A stretch of 64,000 bases of DNA from Bacteroidales bacterium (GCA_910575495.1 CAJTFS010000003.1:1-64000), one strand, 5' to 3'. Numbered from the stretch's first letter, positions 8,299 through 17,745 are shown. Notes: generated by a model not told the origin, from the letters alone. Translations and numbers: made by a program.

Positions 8299-10368
8299 CT
8301 ATTTATCGATGTTTTCATTCTGCTGCTCTCCGGCCTCCCGGCAGTCGAGGAGCCGGATCTTCTCGACGGTCGCGGCGATCTCGTCGCGCAGGCGGGCGAT
8401 CTTCGACCTTACGTCGGCGATGAGCGCCTCGGCGCCCTTCGAACGGCCGAAGAAGCCGATGTTGTTCTCCAGCACGGCGGCCTCCTGCTCGAGCTGCCGC
8501 ACGCGGTTGGCGAGCTTCTCGCGCTCGGAGCGCACGCGGCGGTCGCCCGAAGCCCTGAGGGTCGATATTCTCTCGCGGAAGCGGTTCATCGAACGGTCGC
8601 GCTCCGTACCGCGCAACGTATCGAAGAGGTTGTCGACCACGGCCTTGTAGCGCTTCTGGATGGCATCTTTCTGCTTGATGGGCACGAAGCCGATCTCGCC
8701 CCAGCGGCGCTGGAAATCGCGGATCACCTCGTAGCCGCCCTTCGTCACGTCGGCGGCCTCCATTTCGGCCAGTAGGGCGAGTTTCTTCTGCAAGTTCGTC
8801 TCGTGCTCGCCGTCGACCGAAGCGAAATGGGTGCTCTTGCGCTCGAAGAAGCGGTCGCAGGCGGCGCGGAAACGCTTCCAAACCGCATCGGAGTGACGGC
8901 GCGACACGGCGCCGATCTCCTTCCAGCGGTTCTGCAGGGCGATCAGCTCGTCGGTCGCCTTCTTCCACTCCTCGCTGTTGACCAGTGCTTCGGCAGCCTC
9001 GCACAACTCGTTCTTGAGCTGCAGGTTATGGTCCAATTCGGCCTTCACGCCGGCATAGAAACGACGTTTCGCATCGAAGAAGCGGTCGCAGGCGGCGCGG
9101 AAGCGCTCGTAGATGCGGTTGTTGTCCTTCTTCGGTGCGAAACCGATGGTTTTCCAGGTCTTCTGTATCTCCAGGAGGCGTTCGCTGGCGCGGTTCCACT
9201 CCTTGCGCGCGGTCAACGGCTGCGCGGTGAGCTCCTCGGCCGCAACGCATAGCTCGGTCTTGAGCCCGAGGTTCTTCAGCTGCTCGCTCTTCAACGCATC
9301 GAAATGCTCCTGATGCTGCTTGTTGATGCGGGTGGAAGCCTCGCGGAAACGCTCCCACAACGCCTCCTTGAACTCGTTGGCCACGGGGCCCGTCTCGCGC
9401 CACTCGTCGTGGAGCTTCTGCAACTTATGGAACGCTTCGACGACCGAAGGCTCCAGCACGAGGGCCTCGGCCTGCTCACAGAGGGCGACCTTTTGCTCGT
9501 AGTTCTTCTTGAGGTCGAGGTCGCGCAGCTCCTTGTTGATCTTGATGAAGTTGTAGAAGTTCTCCACATGGAGGTTGTAGGTCTCCCACAGGTCCTTGAC
9601 GTTGGCCTGCGGCACGATGCCCGTCTCCTTCCAGCGGTTCTGCAGCTCGCGGAAGCGGTTGAAGGTGTGATTCAGCGTCTCGTCCGAACCGACCAGTTCC
9701 TTGAGCTCCCCGATGATCCCCAGCTTCACCTGCAGGTTCTTCTCCTTCTCGGCTTCGAGACTGGCGATGAAGTCGTCGCGGCGGCGGCGGTACTCCTTGA
9801 AGAGCTCCTTGAGCTGCACCTCCACGCCGTCGACCGGAGCCGCGAACGCCTCCTCGGCGCCGCCCGACTCCAAAAACGCACGGCGGGCGGCCTCCACCTC
9901 GGCACGGCGCAGGCGGTAGAAAGCGATCTTCAACGCCTCGACCTCGCGACGGATCGCCTGCACGGGCTGCTCCTCAAGCATCCGGGCGAAAAGGCCGACC
10001 AACTCCTCCTTGCTGCGGCCCGCGAACTTGTCGTCGGCGGCAGGACGGGCGGCGGCAGCCTCCTCGGCCGTCTCGCCCTCGATCTCCAGACCGGCATCGC
10101 TGGCCGCCAGAGCGGCGTCCTCCTCCGAAAAATCGACCTTCTCCGTCTCCTCGGCGGGTTCCTCCACCGACTCGGCGGTCCCGACACGGATACGGGGACG
10201 TTTCGCACGGGCCGGCGCATCGGCGGCGGAAGAAGCCGGCGCCGTATCGGAAGTCTCTGCGGTTGCGACGTTTCCGGCGCCCGGATCGGACGCAGCATTC
10301 AGCACATCGTCGGCCTGGGGGCCGACATGCTCCTCGGGAGCATGGAAGGTCGGATTTTCGGTTGCCAT
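8299..10368 (-). CDS. DUF349-repeat protein
   Basis: The start was set at the ATG at 10368 (M-A-T-E-N-P-T-F). The frame extends 18 codons further upstream, but that part is not conserved-looking. The N-terminal 150 residues are acidic and alanine-rich low complexity. The rest is a series of DUF349 helical repeats of about 70 residues, each with an R-W-K-E-I/T-G signature (for example N-R-W-K-E-T-G-I-V-P and R-R-W-G-E-I-G-F-V-P), and strong coiled-coil character. A C-terminal coiled coil ends the protein. The function is unknown; DUF349 proteins are soluble and widespread in Bacteroidetes. It is upstream of pyrG by 10 bp. Confidence 0.85.
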   Translation of the reverse strand: MATENPTFHAPEEHVGPQADDVLNAASDPGAGNVATAETSDTAPASSAADAPARAKRPRIRVGTAESVEEPAEETEKVDFSEEDAALAASDAGLEIEGETAEEAAAARPAADDKFAGRSKEELVGLFARMLEEQPVQAIRREVEALKIAFYRLRRAEVEAARRAFLESGGAEEAFAAPVDGVEVQLKELFKEYRRRRDDFIASLEAEKEKNLQVKLGIIGELKELVGSDETLNHTFNRFRELQNRWKETGIVPQANVKDLWETYNLHVENFYNFIKINKELRDLDLKKNYEQKVALCEQAEALVLEPSVVEAFHKLQKLHDEWRETGPVANEFKEALWERFREASTRINKQHQEHFDALKSEQLKNLGLKTELCVAAEELTAQPLTARKEWNRASERLLEIQKTWKTIGFAPKKDNNRIYERFRAACDRFFDAKRRFYAGVKAELDHNLQLKNELCEAAEALVNSEEWKKATDELIALQNRWKEIGAVSRRHSDAVWKRFRAACDRFFERKSTHFASVDGEHETNLQKKLALLAEMEAADVTKGGYEVIRDFQRRWGEIGFVPIKQKDAIQKRYKAVVDNLFDTLRGTERDRSMNRFRERISTLRASGDRRVRSEREKLANRVRQLEQEAAVLENNIGFFGRSKGAEALIADVRSKIARLRDEIAATVEKIRLLDCREAGEQQNENIDK

Positions 10369-10471
10369 CTCGGTAGCGGTTTTGTAACTCCTTATAATAA
10401 GGAATGTATATGAATCCTGCAAATATAACCATTTTTCCTCTCCCTCCGCACGATTTTAATGGAATTTTCGT

Positions 10472-10479
10472 ATCTTCGC
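10472..10479 (+). promoter_or_regulatory. -7 box of the response regulator gene
   Basis: TATCTTCG, a common variant of the TAnnTTTG box, lies 20 bp upstream of the ATG at 10500. The -33 region is T-rich but not a clear TTTG. Confidence 0.45.
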
Positions 10480-10499
10480 ATAAAACCCGCCCACGCATC

Positions 10500-11165
10500 A
10501 TGTCCCATCGCATTCTGTTGGTCGACGACGAACCCGACATCATCGAGTTCGTGCGCTACAACCTCCTCAAGGAGGGATACGAAGTCTTCACCGCCGCCGA
10601 CGGAGCCGAAGCGCTGCGCGTGGCGGCCGAGTGCCGCCCGCACCTGATTCTGCTCGACCGCATGATGCCCGTGATGGACGGAGCCGAGACCTGCCGCGCC
10701 ATCCGCCGCGACCCGGCGCTGCGCGGCACGATCGTGGTGTTTCTTTCGGCCCTGGGCGAAGAAGAACAGCAACTTACGGGGTTCGGCGTGGGAGCGGACG
10801 ACTACCTGACCAAGCCCATCCGCATGAAACTCTTGGTAAGCCGTCTGCGGGCGATCCTCAAGCGGGTGAACGAAACGGACGGAGGGACTCCGCCGACCGG
10901 CATCTCGATCGACCGCGAACGCTATACCGTACGCTGCGAGGGCAAGGAGATCGCCCTGCCGCGCAAGGAATTCGCACTGCTCGATCTGCTCAGTTCCGCA
11001 CCGGGCAAACTGGTCTCGCGCGAAGAGATCTACGCCAAGATATGGGGCTCGGAAGTGGTCGTGGGCGACCGCACCATCGATGTACACATCCGCAAACTCC
11101 GCCAGAAAATCGGCGAACACCACATCACCACCGTCAAAGGCGTAGGCTATCGGTTCGAACCCTGA
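10500..11165 (+). CDS. PhoB/OmpR-family response regulator, orphan
   Basis: The start at 10500 gives M-S-H-R-I-L-L-V-D-D-E-P-D; the longer frame has no receiver-like sequence upstream. The 221-residue protein has a receiver domain (about 4-120) with acidic pocket D-D-E, phospho-acceptor Asp in L-I-L-L-D-R-M-M-P and conserved Lys in L-T-K-P-I. A winged-helix DNA-binding domain follows (about 135-220), with L-P-R-K-E-F-A-L-L and the recognition helix R-T-I-D-V-H-I-R-K-L-R. It ends K-G-V-G-Y-R-F. No sensor kinase is adjacent, so its signal is unknown. Divergent from the DUF349 gene. Confidence 0.9.
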   Translation: MSHRILLVDDEPDIIEFVRYNLLKEGYEVFTAADGAEALRVAAECRPHLILLDRMMPVMDGAETCRAIRRDPALRGTIVVFLSALGEEEQQLTGFGVGADDYLTKPIRMKLLVSRLRAILKRVNETDGGTPPTGISIDRERYTVRCEGKEIALPRKEFALLDLLSSAPGKLVSREEIYAKIWGSEVVVGDRTIDVHIRKLRQKIGEHHITTVKGVGYRFEP

Positions 11166-11218
11166 AAGCGGAGCCTGCGGACCCGCGGTCATTGTCCGGA
11201 AACGGGAAAGCGGCCGTC

Positions 11219-11431
11219 GCAGATGCTTGGACGCAGCGCACGGCAAGGGCGTAGGACCGATCCGTATAGTGCACAGGCAGCACGTCGCTCGCCGTGAGAC
11301 GGAAACGACCCCCGTTAAAAGAACCCGCGCCCCAGGACGACGAGCACCAGCTGTAGCCATTCTCGCCGACGGCAAGCAAGCCTCCCGTCACATTGTCGCG
11401 GTAGCCCGCAGCAGGCGCTATCTAGCAATCG
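11219..11431 (-). other. FISUMP-like cassette C
   Basis: Minus-strand cassette with A-P-A-A-G-Y-R-D-N-V-T-G-G-L-L, scaffold G-Y-S-W-C-S-S-S and end L-A-V-R-C-V-Q-A-S-A. The 5' joint differs in length from other copies and places a TAG in frame just before the A-P-A-A motif, so the cassette is closed on its 5' side. It converges on the response regulator gene, 54 bp after its stop. Confidence 0.7.
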
Positions 11432-11581
11432 CTCAAGAGGATGCTGCGGAGAATTGGGCGGGGAATCAGCCTCAGGGCCCGACCGCTTCCGGCTCCGCAG
11501 CAAACGAATTTGCAACTGACGGCCTGCGAATTTTCTGCGGAACGGAACCGGGAATTGCTCCCGAGTTGCGGCCCCGCATCT

Positions 11582-11650
11582 CACACCGCCAGCGGATTGC
11601 TGAATCTGCCGACCGCACTGACAACACGTTTTCGGCAAGCCGGGTCAGCA
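11582..11650 (-). repeat. 5' module R2 of composite C
   Basis: Carries the constant tail AGATTCAGCAATCCGCTGG of module R2, upstream of cassette C on the same strand. The hairpin part is diverged in this copy. Sequence from about 11,650 to 12,010 has a TATCTTTG box (minus, 11740s) but no gene I can support. Confidence 0.6.
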
Positions 11651-12012
11651 TCGAACCTGCCTGAACGCTGCCGAAGCGAAAAAACGTGCTTGATGAGGAA
11701 CCTTGGTCCCTGTCATTCCGGGTCATCGGCCGCTCTTTATCCGCTCGCAAAGATAAGGCAAGCTAAAAGCAGTATCAAATTCATTCGGATGTCTGTATTA
11801 TTCAGAGCCGCTCGCTTTCGCGGGCCGCGACCTGTTTTTTCCGATTACCAGCTTTCCAGCTGCTTTTTTACCTGCCATTTTTGGCAAGACGAGGGCTTTT
11901 TGGCGGTGTTTTTTAAGGGTAGCTTTGAGGGCCGGAGCTTGCAACGATTTCTGGACAACTCACTATTTAGCGCCCCTCCCTGGGTGCGCTTCAATGAATC
12001 TGTTTTTTGTTT

Positions 12013-12756
12013 TATCTTCGCCTCCGGCAACTTCACACCCGGAGTGACAGGGGCTACGGCTCTTGTCAGCGTGGTTTGTAGATTCAGCAGTCCGCTGGCA
12101 GCGTAATGGCGCGGGAGGATTACGGAAAATTGTTTTTTTGTTGTTCGGCGTTTTTAGTTAGCAGCCGCCCGGTTTTGACAGAGGTGTTAGAGATGTCCTC
12201 GTGCCGAAGCCAGCGGAGCGAGTTTTGCGAGCCTCCGCAGGGCGGGGCTTCGGCTCGCACGGCTGAACGCCGGTGTTTATCTCTGCAAGCTGCGGTCGCC
12301 CCGAACATCTTTTCCCTCCATCCTTTCCGCGTTGCCGCCAGTTGCATACTCCAGTCTGCTGCGGAGTTTGCGAACAATTCAGTAGTTTGTCATTCTGAGG
12401 AGCATAGCGACGAAGAATCTGTATCAAGTATACGTAGACAGATTCTTGACTGCACTTCGTTAGTCTTTCTCCTCCTTGCTTGGCATAGTCCGCAAGCGGC
12501 CTTTGGTTCGCAAGGGAAAAAGATTCTTCGCTTACGCTCAGAATGACAAAGTAGGGTTGTCGAGGTGGGACGATCGCAGCCGGTCCGGGCGAACGATTTC
12601 ATCATCGCCGTCGTTCGGCTCTTGGAGCCGTGCGGGCCGCAGCCTCCCCCGGCGGAGGCCCGCAAGCGTGCCCCGCAGGCTGCGTCCGACATTCCGGCCG
12701 CATCGACATTCGCAGCAAAAACCATTGTTTCGCACCCTCCGCGTCATTCCTCATAG
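12013..12756 (+). repeat. Composite intergenic element upstream of cassette B
   Basis: In order: a promoter-like TATCTTCG (12013-12020); a small hairpin CTCCGG/CCGGAG with loop CAACTTCACAC; the R2 hairpin (TGACAGG 12045-12051 with CTTGTCA 12062-12068, loop GGCTACGGCT); the tail AGATTCAGCAGTCC; a GC-rich module starting near 12,210; CAGTCTGCTGCGGAG; the short repeat TCATTCTGAGGAGCATAGCG (R1) from 12,381; a second R1-type copy near 12,520; and a half R5 palindrome near 12,580. No protein-coding gene is supported in this 740 bp. Confidence 0.7.
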
Positions 12757-12969
12757 CGATTGCTTTTCGCGCCTGCTGCGGGCTACCGCAACCGCGAGAC
12801 GGGCGAGTTGATCAATGTCGGCACGCATTGCTGCTATTGGGCTTCCTCGTCCTATGCTTCGGACAGCAATGCGGCGAGCACGCTTTTCTCGCATGCGTCC
12901 GGACTGGTCTTGTTGGGCGACGGGCACCGTTCGTTCGCACGCACCGTGCGCTGCGTCCAAGCATCTGCA
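12757..12969 (+). other. FISUMP-like cassette B
   Basis: Open frame R-L-L-F-A-P-A-A-G-Y-R-N-R-E-T-G-E-L, scaffold Y-W-A-S-S-S-Y-A-S, end T-V-R-C-V-Q-A-S-A. No start codon or secretion signal is in frame. It lies in the same direction as ackA, 220 bp upstream of it, and is followed by a perfect inverted repeat that may stop read-through. Confidence 0.75.
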
Positions 12970-12989
12970 CGGAAGTTGCCGCCGAAAGC

Positions 12990-13016
12990 GAACGTGCCGG
13001 TCAGCCCGGCACGTTC
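12990..13016. other. Perfect 11-bp inverted repeat
   Basis: GAACGTGCCGG (12990-13000) and CCGGCACGTTC (13006-13016) flank a 5-nt loop. It could be a terminator for anything read from cassette B, but a T tract is missing. Confidence 0.55.
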
Positions 13017-13113
13017 CTCGCAGACACGGGCTTTGCACCCTCCTCCGACACTTTCCGACGTTTTTTCCATCATTTCGGACAATAAACCGATCGATTCGCA
13101 ACTATTTTTTGCG

Positions 13114-13121
13114 TAAATTTG
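13114..13121 (+). promoter_or_regulatory. -7 box of ackA
   Basis: TAAATTTG matches the Bacteroidetes -7 consensus, 67 bp upstream of the ackA ATG, in an AT-rich stretch. Confidence 0.5.
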
Positions 13122-13188
13122 CATAATTGTAGAATTACGTCTACATTTATCTAATATTTTGTCACTTTACTAAATTTTCATACCGACA

Positions 13189-14391
13189 ATGGTCATTTTG
13201 GTTCTCAACTGCGGCTCCTCGTCGATCAAGTATCAGGTCATCGACATGCAACCCGCATCCAGCAAACTGCTCGCGAAAGGTCTCGTCGAGCGCATCGGTC
13301 TGCCGGAAGGCGACCTCACGCACAAGCCCGTGGGCAAAACGCCGTTCGAGCTGCACCGCCCCATTCCGGACCACACCACCGGCATCGAGCTGGTGATGAA
13401 GGCGCTGACCGATCCCGAACACGGAGTCATCAAATCGCTCGGCGAAATCAAGGCCGTAGGCCACCGCGTGGCCCACGGCGGCGAGTTTTTCCCGCAGAGC
13501 TGCCTGGTCAACGAAGACACCAAGGCCAAGATCCGCTCGCTCTGCCAGATCGCACCGCTGCACAACCCCGCCAGCCTCGAAGGCATCCACGCCATCGACC
13601 AGGTGCTGCCCGGCGTGCCGCAGGTCACGGTTTTCGACACCTCGTTCCACCAGACCATCCCGGCCGTCAACTACATGTATGCCCTGCCCTACGAATACTA
13701 CGAAAAATACCGCGTCCGCAAGTACGGCTTCCACGGCACGAGCCACAAATATGTGGCCCGCGAAGGCGCCAAGCTCGCGGGGATCGATTTCGACCGCTCG
13801 AAAATCATCACCTGCCACATCGGCAACGGCGGTTCGGTGACGGCCGTGCTGAACGGCAAGTCGTTCGACACCTCGATGGGCTTCTCGCCCCTCGACGGCC
13901 TGGTGATGGGCACCCGCTGCGGACAGGTGGACGCCAGCGCCGTCACCTTCATCGGCGACAAGGAAGGCATGTCGTTTGCCGAGCTCGACACGATGATGAA
14001 CAAGCAATCGGGCGTCTACGGACTGACGGGCATTTCGAGCGACATGCGCGACATCGACCGCGCCTACAACGAGGGGAATCCCCGGGCCATCCTGGCGCGC
14101 GACATGTACTACAACCGCATCAAGAAGTTCATCGGCGAATACGCCGCCGAGATGGGCGGCGTGGACCTGATCGTCTTCACGGGCGGCGTGGGCGAAAACT
14201 CGTGCGAGATGCGCGAGTCGGTCTGCTCGGGACTCGAATTCATGGGCATCAAGTTCGACAAGAACGCCAACGCCGGAGCCCGGGGCGTCGACAAACTGCT
14301 CTCGGCCGCCGACTCGAAGGTGAAGATCGCCGTCATCGCCACCAACGAAGAACTGGTCATCGCTACGGACACCTACAATCTGGTGAAGTAG
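13189..14391 (+). CDS. ackA: Acetate kinase
   Basis: A 400-residue member of the acetate/propionate kinase family that converts acetyl phosphate and ADP to acetate and ATP. Visible motifs are the N-terminal phosphate loop L-N-C-G-S-S-S-I-K-Y-Q, the middle signature Y-G-F-H-G-T-S-H-K-Y-V, the ATP site H-I-G-N-G-G-S-V and the C-terminal F-T-G-G-V-G-E-N-S. It is followed by ptb and buk but no phosphotransacetylase, so acetyl phosphate must come from an enzyme elsewhere or from Ptb acting on acetyl-CoA. Confidence 0.96.
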   Translation: MVILVLNCGSSSIKYQVIDMQPASSKLLAKGLVERIGLPEGDLTHKPVGKTPFELHRPIPDHTTGIELVMKALTDPEHGVIKSLGEIKAVGHRVAHGGEFFPQSCLVNEDTKAKIRSLCQIAPLHNPASLEGIHAIDQVLPGVPQVTVFDTSFHQTIPAVNYMYALPYEYYEKYRVRKYGFHGTSHKYVAREGAKLAGIDFDRSKIITCHIGNGGSVTAVLNGKSFDTSMGFSPLDGLVMGTRCGQVDASAVTFIGDKEGMSFAELDTMMNKQSGVYGLTGISSDMRDIDRAYNEGNPRAILARDMYYNRIKKFIGEYAAEMGGVDLIVFTGGVGENSCEMRESVCSGLEFMGIKFDKNANAGARGVDKLLSAADSKVKIAVIATNEELVIATDTYNLVK

Positions 14392-14412
14392 CACATTCGC
14401 TTGAACCTTTTT

Positions 14413-14460
14413 GGCCCGCGCCGCCCCCCCCGGCGACCAAAGGTCGCCCGGCGCGAGGCC
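14413..14460. other. Large hairpin with C-tract bulge between ackA and ptb
   Basis: Nested arms GGCC, CGCGCCG (14417-14423) with CGGCGCG (14449-14455), and GGCGACC (14432-14438) with GGTCGCC (14442-14448) around AAA. A run of eight C residues bulges from one side. No T tract follows, so it may be an attenuator or an mRNA-stability element separating ackA from ptb expression. Confidence 0.6.
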
Positions 14461-14533
14461 AACAAGAATGTTCGGGAACAGAACAGGCAAAGTAGCAATT
14501 CAAAAAAAATAAAAACTTAAAAAAATACACATC

Positions 14534-15439
14534 ATGATCCAACATCTTACGGAGATCGTCGAAGAGGCGAGAAAGAAAGGCAAAAAACGGCTGGCCGTCG
14601 CCTATGGCCAGGATTCGCATACGCTGGAAGCCGTTTACGAGGCCTGCAAGGAAGGGCTGGTCGAACCGACCCTCTACGGCGAAAAAAGCGTCATCGAAGA
14701 AGTGTGCCGTGAGAACGGCATCGACATCACGGCGTTCAACATCGTCGACGAAAAGAGCGACGTCAAGTGCGTGGCGCTGGCCGTGGCCGCCGTTGTGGCG
14801 GGCAATGCCGACGTCCTGATGAAAGGCCTCGTGTCGACCGACAAGTACATGCGCGGCATTCTCAACAAGGAAGCCGGCCTCTTCCCGCCCAAGGGCGTGC
14901 TGAGCCATGTCTCCGTTTCGGAGATGCCCTGCTACCACAAGCTGCTCGTCATGTCCGACGTGGCGGTCATCCCGCAGCCCGACTTCAAGCAGAAGATGAA
15001 ACAGATCTCCTACCTTGCGCAGACGGCCAACCTGCTGGGCGTCAAGACCCCGAAGATCGCCTGCATCGCTCCTTCGGAGCAGGTGCTGCCCAACGTCATC
15101 TCGTCGACCGAAGGCGCGCTGCTGGCCAAGATGGGCGACCGCGGCCAGCTGGGCAACGTGATCGTCGACGGCCCGCTGTCGCTCGACGTAGCACTGTTCA
15201 AGGAGGTGGCCGAACACAAGAAGGTCAAGGGCTCGTCGGTGGCCGGCGATCCCGACTGCCTGCTCTTCCCCAACCTGGAGTCGGCCAACGTCTTCTTCAA
15301 GTCGACGACCCACCTCTGCGGCGGCGAACTGGCAGCCATGGTGATGGGCACCAAGGTGCCGTGCGTGCTCACCTCGCGCGGCGACAGCAGCAAAACCAAA
15401 CTCTACTCCATCGCACTGGCCTGCCTGGCAGCGAAATAA
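14534..15439 (+). CDS. ptb: Phosphate butyryltransferase
   Basis: A 301-residue enzyme of the phosphate acetyl/butyryl transferase family. Length and sequence fit the short Ptb type rather than full-length Pta. Motifs include D-V-L-M-K-G-L-V-S-T-D, G-V-L-S-H-V-S-V, the adjacent A-P-S-E-Q-V-L-P and D-G-P-L-S-L-D, and the C-terminal A-A-M-V-M-G. It interconverts butyryl-CoA (or branched or short acyl-CoA) with butyryl phosphate, which the next gene's kinase turns into butyrate plus ATP. The gap to buk is 27 bp, so they form a two-gene unit. A broader substrate range that includes acetyl-CoA is possible given the neighbouring ackA. Confidence 0.9.
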   Translation: MIQHLTEIVEEARKKGKKRLAVAYGQDSHTLEAVYEACKEGLVEPTLYGEKSVIEEVCRENGIDITAFNIVDEKSDVKCVALAVAAVVAGNADVLMKGLVSTDKYMRGILNKEAGLFPPKGVLSHVSVSEMPCYHKLLVMSDVAVIPQPDFKQKMKQISYLAQTANLLGVKTPKIACIAPSEQVLPNVISSTEGALLAKMGDRGQLGNVIVDGPLSLDVALFKEVAEHKKVKGSSVAGDPDCLLFPNLESANVFFKSTTHLCGGELAAMVMGTKVPCVLTSRGDSSKTKLYSIALACLAAK

Positions 15440-15466
15440 GCACACACTCAAACGGAACCGAGACCT

Positions 15467-16534
15467 ATGGCATTCAAAATATTGGCGATAAATCCCGGCT
15501 CTACTTCCACGAAGGTCGCCCTCTACGAAGAGGAGCGGCCTTTGTTGGAATCGACTCTGCGGCACACGACCGAAGAAGTGTCGCGATTCGTCGACGTCAT
15601 CGACCAGCTCGACTGGCGCCGCGGGCTGATTCTCGAAACACTGAAAGAACACGGCTTCGACATCGGCGAACTCTCGGCCGTCATCGGCCGCGGCGGTCTG
15701 ATCCGCCCCGTTCCGGCCGGTGTCTACGAAGTCAATTCGCGCATGCGCCACGACCTGCGCAACGCGCAGATGAAACACGCCTGCAACCTCGGCGGACTGC
15801 TCGCGGCGCAGATCGCCCGCATGGCCGGCGTCAAGGCCTACATCGCCGATCCGCCGGTGGTGGACGAAATGGACGACGCGGCCCGCATTTCGGGCATGCC
15901 GATGTGTCCGCGCAAACCCATCTTCCACGCCCTCAACCAGAAAGCCATCGCCCGGCTCCACTGCCAGCACGAAGGGCGCGTCTACGAAGAATCGAACCTC
16001 ATCGTCGCCCACATGGGCGGCGGCATCTCCGTGGCGGCTCACCGCCGGGGACGCATCGTCGACGTGAACAACGCCCTCGACGGCGACGGCCCCTTCGCAC
16101 CCGACCGGGCGGGAAACATCCCCTCGGCCGAACTGATCAAGGTCTGTTTTTCGGGCAAATATACGCGGGAGGAGCTGCTCAGGTTCGTTTCGAGCAAAGG
16201 CGGCCTGGTAGCTCTGCTGGGCACCAACTCCGTCATCGAAGTGATGGAACGCATCGCTCAGGGCGACGAACGCGCCGCTCAAGTACTCGACGCCATGAGC
16301 TACAACATTGCCAAACAGATCGGGGCCATGGCCGCCGCACTGGCAGGCAAGGTCGACGGCATTCTGCTGACGGGCGGCATCGCTTTCAACGAACCCGTCG
16401 TGGAGAGCATCCGCCAACACTGCTCGTTCATCGCACCCGTCACGATCTACCCCGGCGAAAACGAGCTCGAATCGCTGGCCGTCAATGCGCTGGTCGTTCT
16501 GCGGGGCATCGTCGAACCCAAGGAGTACAGATAG
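15467..16534 (+). CDS. buk: Butyrate kinase
   Basis: A 355-residue ASKHA-fold kinase of the Buk family. It has the N-terminal N-P-G-S-T-S-T-K-V-A-L-Y, the nucleotide-site A-H-M-G-G-G-I-S-V-A-A-H and the late L-T-G-G-I-A-F-N. It makes butyrate (or isobutyrate/isovalerate) and ATP from the acyl phosphate supplied by Ptb. It is complete. A composite repeat element begins 15 bp after its stop in the same direction. Confidence 0.92.
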   Translation: MAFKILAINPGSTSTKVALYEEERPLLESTLRHTTEEVSRFVDVIDQLDWRRGLILETLKEHGFDIGELSAVIGRGGLIRPVPAGVYEVNSRMRHDLRNAQMKHACNLGGLLAAQIARMAGVKAYIADPPVVDEMDDAARISGMPMCPRKPIFHALNQKAIARLHCQHEGRVYEESNLIVAHMGGGISVAAHRRGRIVDVNNALDGDGPFAPDRAGNIPSAELIKVCFSGKYTREELLRFVSSKGGLVALLGTNSVIEVMERIAQGDERAAQVLDAMSYNIAKQIGAMAAALAGKVDGILLTGGIAFNEPVVESIRQHCSFIAPVTIYPGENELESLAVNALVVLRGIVEPKEYR

Positions 16535-16548
16535 GAAGCAGCCCCGCG

Positions 16549-16611
16549 CCCGGAGTGGCGGAGGCCACGGCTCCCGTCAGTGCGGCAAGGCAGATTCAGC
16601 AATCCGCTGAC
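16549..16611 (+). repeat. 5' hairpin module R2 of composite D
   Basis: TGGCGGA (16556-16562) pairs imperfectly with CCCGTCA (16573-16579) around GGCCACGGCT, then the constant AGATTCAGCAATCCGCTG. This is the shortest composite in the window, only about 365 bp from R2 to the cassette end. It may represent the minimal unit, and could also serve as the buk terminator. Confidence 0.7.
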
Positions 16612-16694
16612 GCCCCGAAGACGTCAGTTGTTCATCCCGGTTTGCACCGGAGTCTCGGGCCCGCAGGTCCGGTTCCCCGGTCCATCCATACCAG

Positions 16695-16914
16695 CGATTG
16701 CTTCCACACATCGGCTGCGGGCTACCGCAGCAACGATACGGGAGCCTTGGCGAACGTCGGCGCGAACGGCTACTCGTGGTCTTCGTCGCCCTATGTTTCG
16801 ACAGGCTCGAACGCATACAACGCGGGCATGTTGAACTTCAACTCGACGAACGTCAACCCGCTGAACAATGGCAACCGTGCAATCGCACGCGCCGTGCGCT
16901 GCGTCCAGCATCTG
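16695..16914 (+). other. FISUMP-like cassette D (asparagine-rich)
   Basis: Scaffold A-A-G-Y-R-S-N-D-T-G-A-L, G-Y-S-W-S-S-S-P-Y, end A-V-R-C-V-Q-H-L. Of the nine copies this has the most AAC/AAT codons at positions that vary elsewhere (for example A-N-V-G-A-N-G and L-N-F-N-S-T-N-V-N-P-L-N-N-G-N). It therefore looks closest to a template-like sequence. The 5' joint shifts the frame relative to the R-L-L leader of other copies. It is followed by the acyltransferase gene on the other strand. Confidence 0.75.
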
Positions 16915-17447
16915 CCGGGCTGCTTTTATCTTTCCTGCAAGCCCCGCCCGTCGGGACCGGCTCAAAAAAAAACGTAGCGGCGCAGAGACGATGGCAAACG
17001 GACTCCGACGCCCTCGCGCATCATTCTATCCTAAAAACGCGACACACGAACTGCCACAAAAGAATCCGGATCCGATCGATGCCAGTCGCGACGGTAAAAA
17101 CCAAAGCCAGGGCACACATGGTCATCACAACAAAAAACACGGGATTGGCAACTTGCTCTCGTAAGGAAACTATCAATCCGGTGTAACAAGGCAGAAGCAA
17201 AGGGTGGCAATGCAACAGATAGACTGCGAAAGCCGAGGCCGCAATCCGGTTGATACCCGGATGCGGTCTCATTTCGATTTTGGTAAAAAAAAGGAACAGT
17301 GCAACGGTTCCAACAATTACGATCGGTGCATTGTAGTCGAAAAATTTTCCGATTGCGGACACGAAAATATCCGTATCGACCAAACGGCTCGACAGCCACA
17401 CACAACCTACCGTAAATGCGGCAGAAGCGGCGTAAACGGCCAAATAC

Positions 17448-17455
17448 CCCCCCCT
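17448..17455. repeat. Second homopolymer tract (eight C; G8 on coding strand)
   Basis: Falls in the downstream half of the same acyltransferase gene, encoding R-R-G-G-Y. It is in frame as given and offers a second slippage site. Confidence 0.8.
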
Positions 17456-17736
17456 ACGGTTCCGGGACCAACGAGGGGCGTAGAGACGAATATACCGTGC
17501 AAAAAGGTACAACCCGACGAAAGATACTACCGAATAACCGTTCTTGAAGAGAAAAAGCAGATCGTCGGTATACCAGCAATACGTTTGAACAAGAAAGAAC
17601 AGCAAAAGCAGGATTTGCAGTCCGCGCCGCGAACAACGATCGACCAGCAGGTTCAGTACGGGTGCAATCAGATAAAGCAGAAAATAATGAACTGCAAACC
17701 AATAACCAGGCCAGGAGCTCGGAGAAAGCAATTTGA

Positions 17737-17745
17737 GGGGGGGGG
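17737..17745. repeat. Homopolymer tract of nine G (C9 on coding strand)
   Basis: Located exactly at the frame break of the acyltransferase gene, about codon 105. A change to 10 or 7 restores the full frame. Confidence 0.9.

Noticed and set aside
14767-16977. A 736-codon plus-strand frame across ptb and buk that runs into cassette D
   Set aside because: It is an out-of-frame shadow of ptb and buk. Only its last part, cassette D, shows family resemblance.
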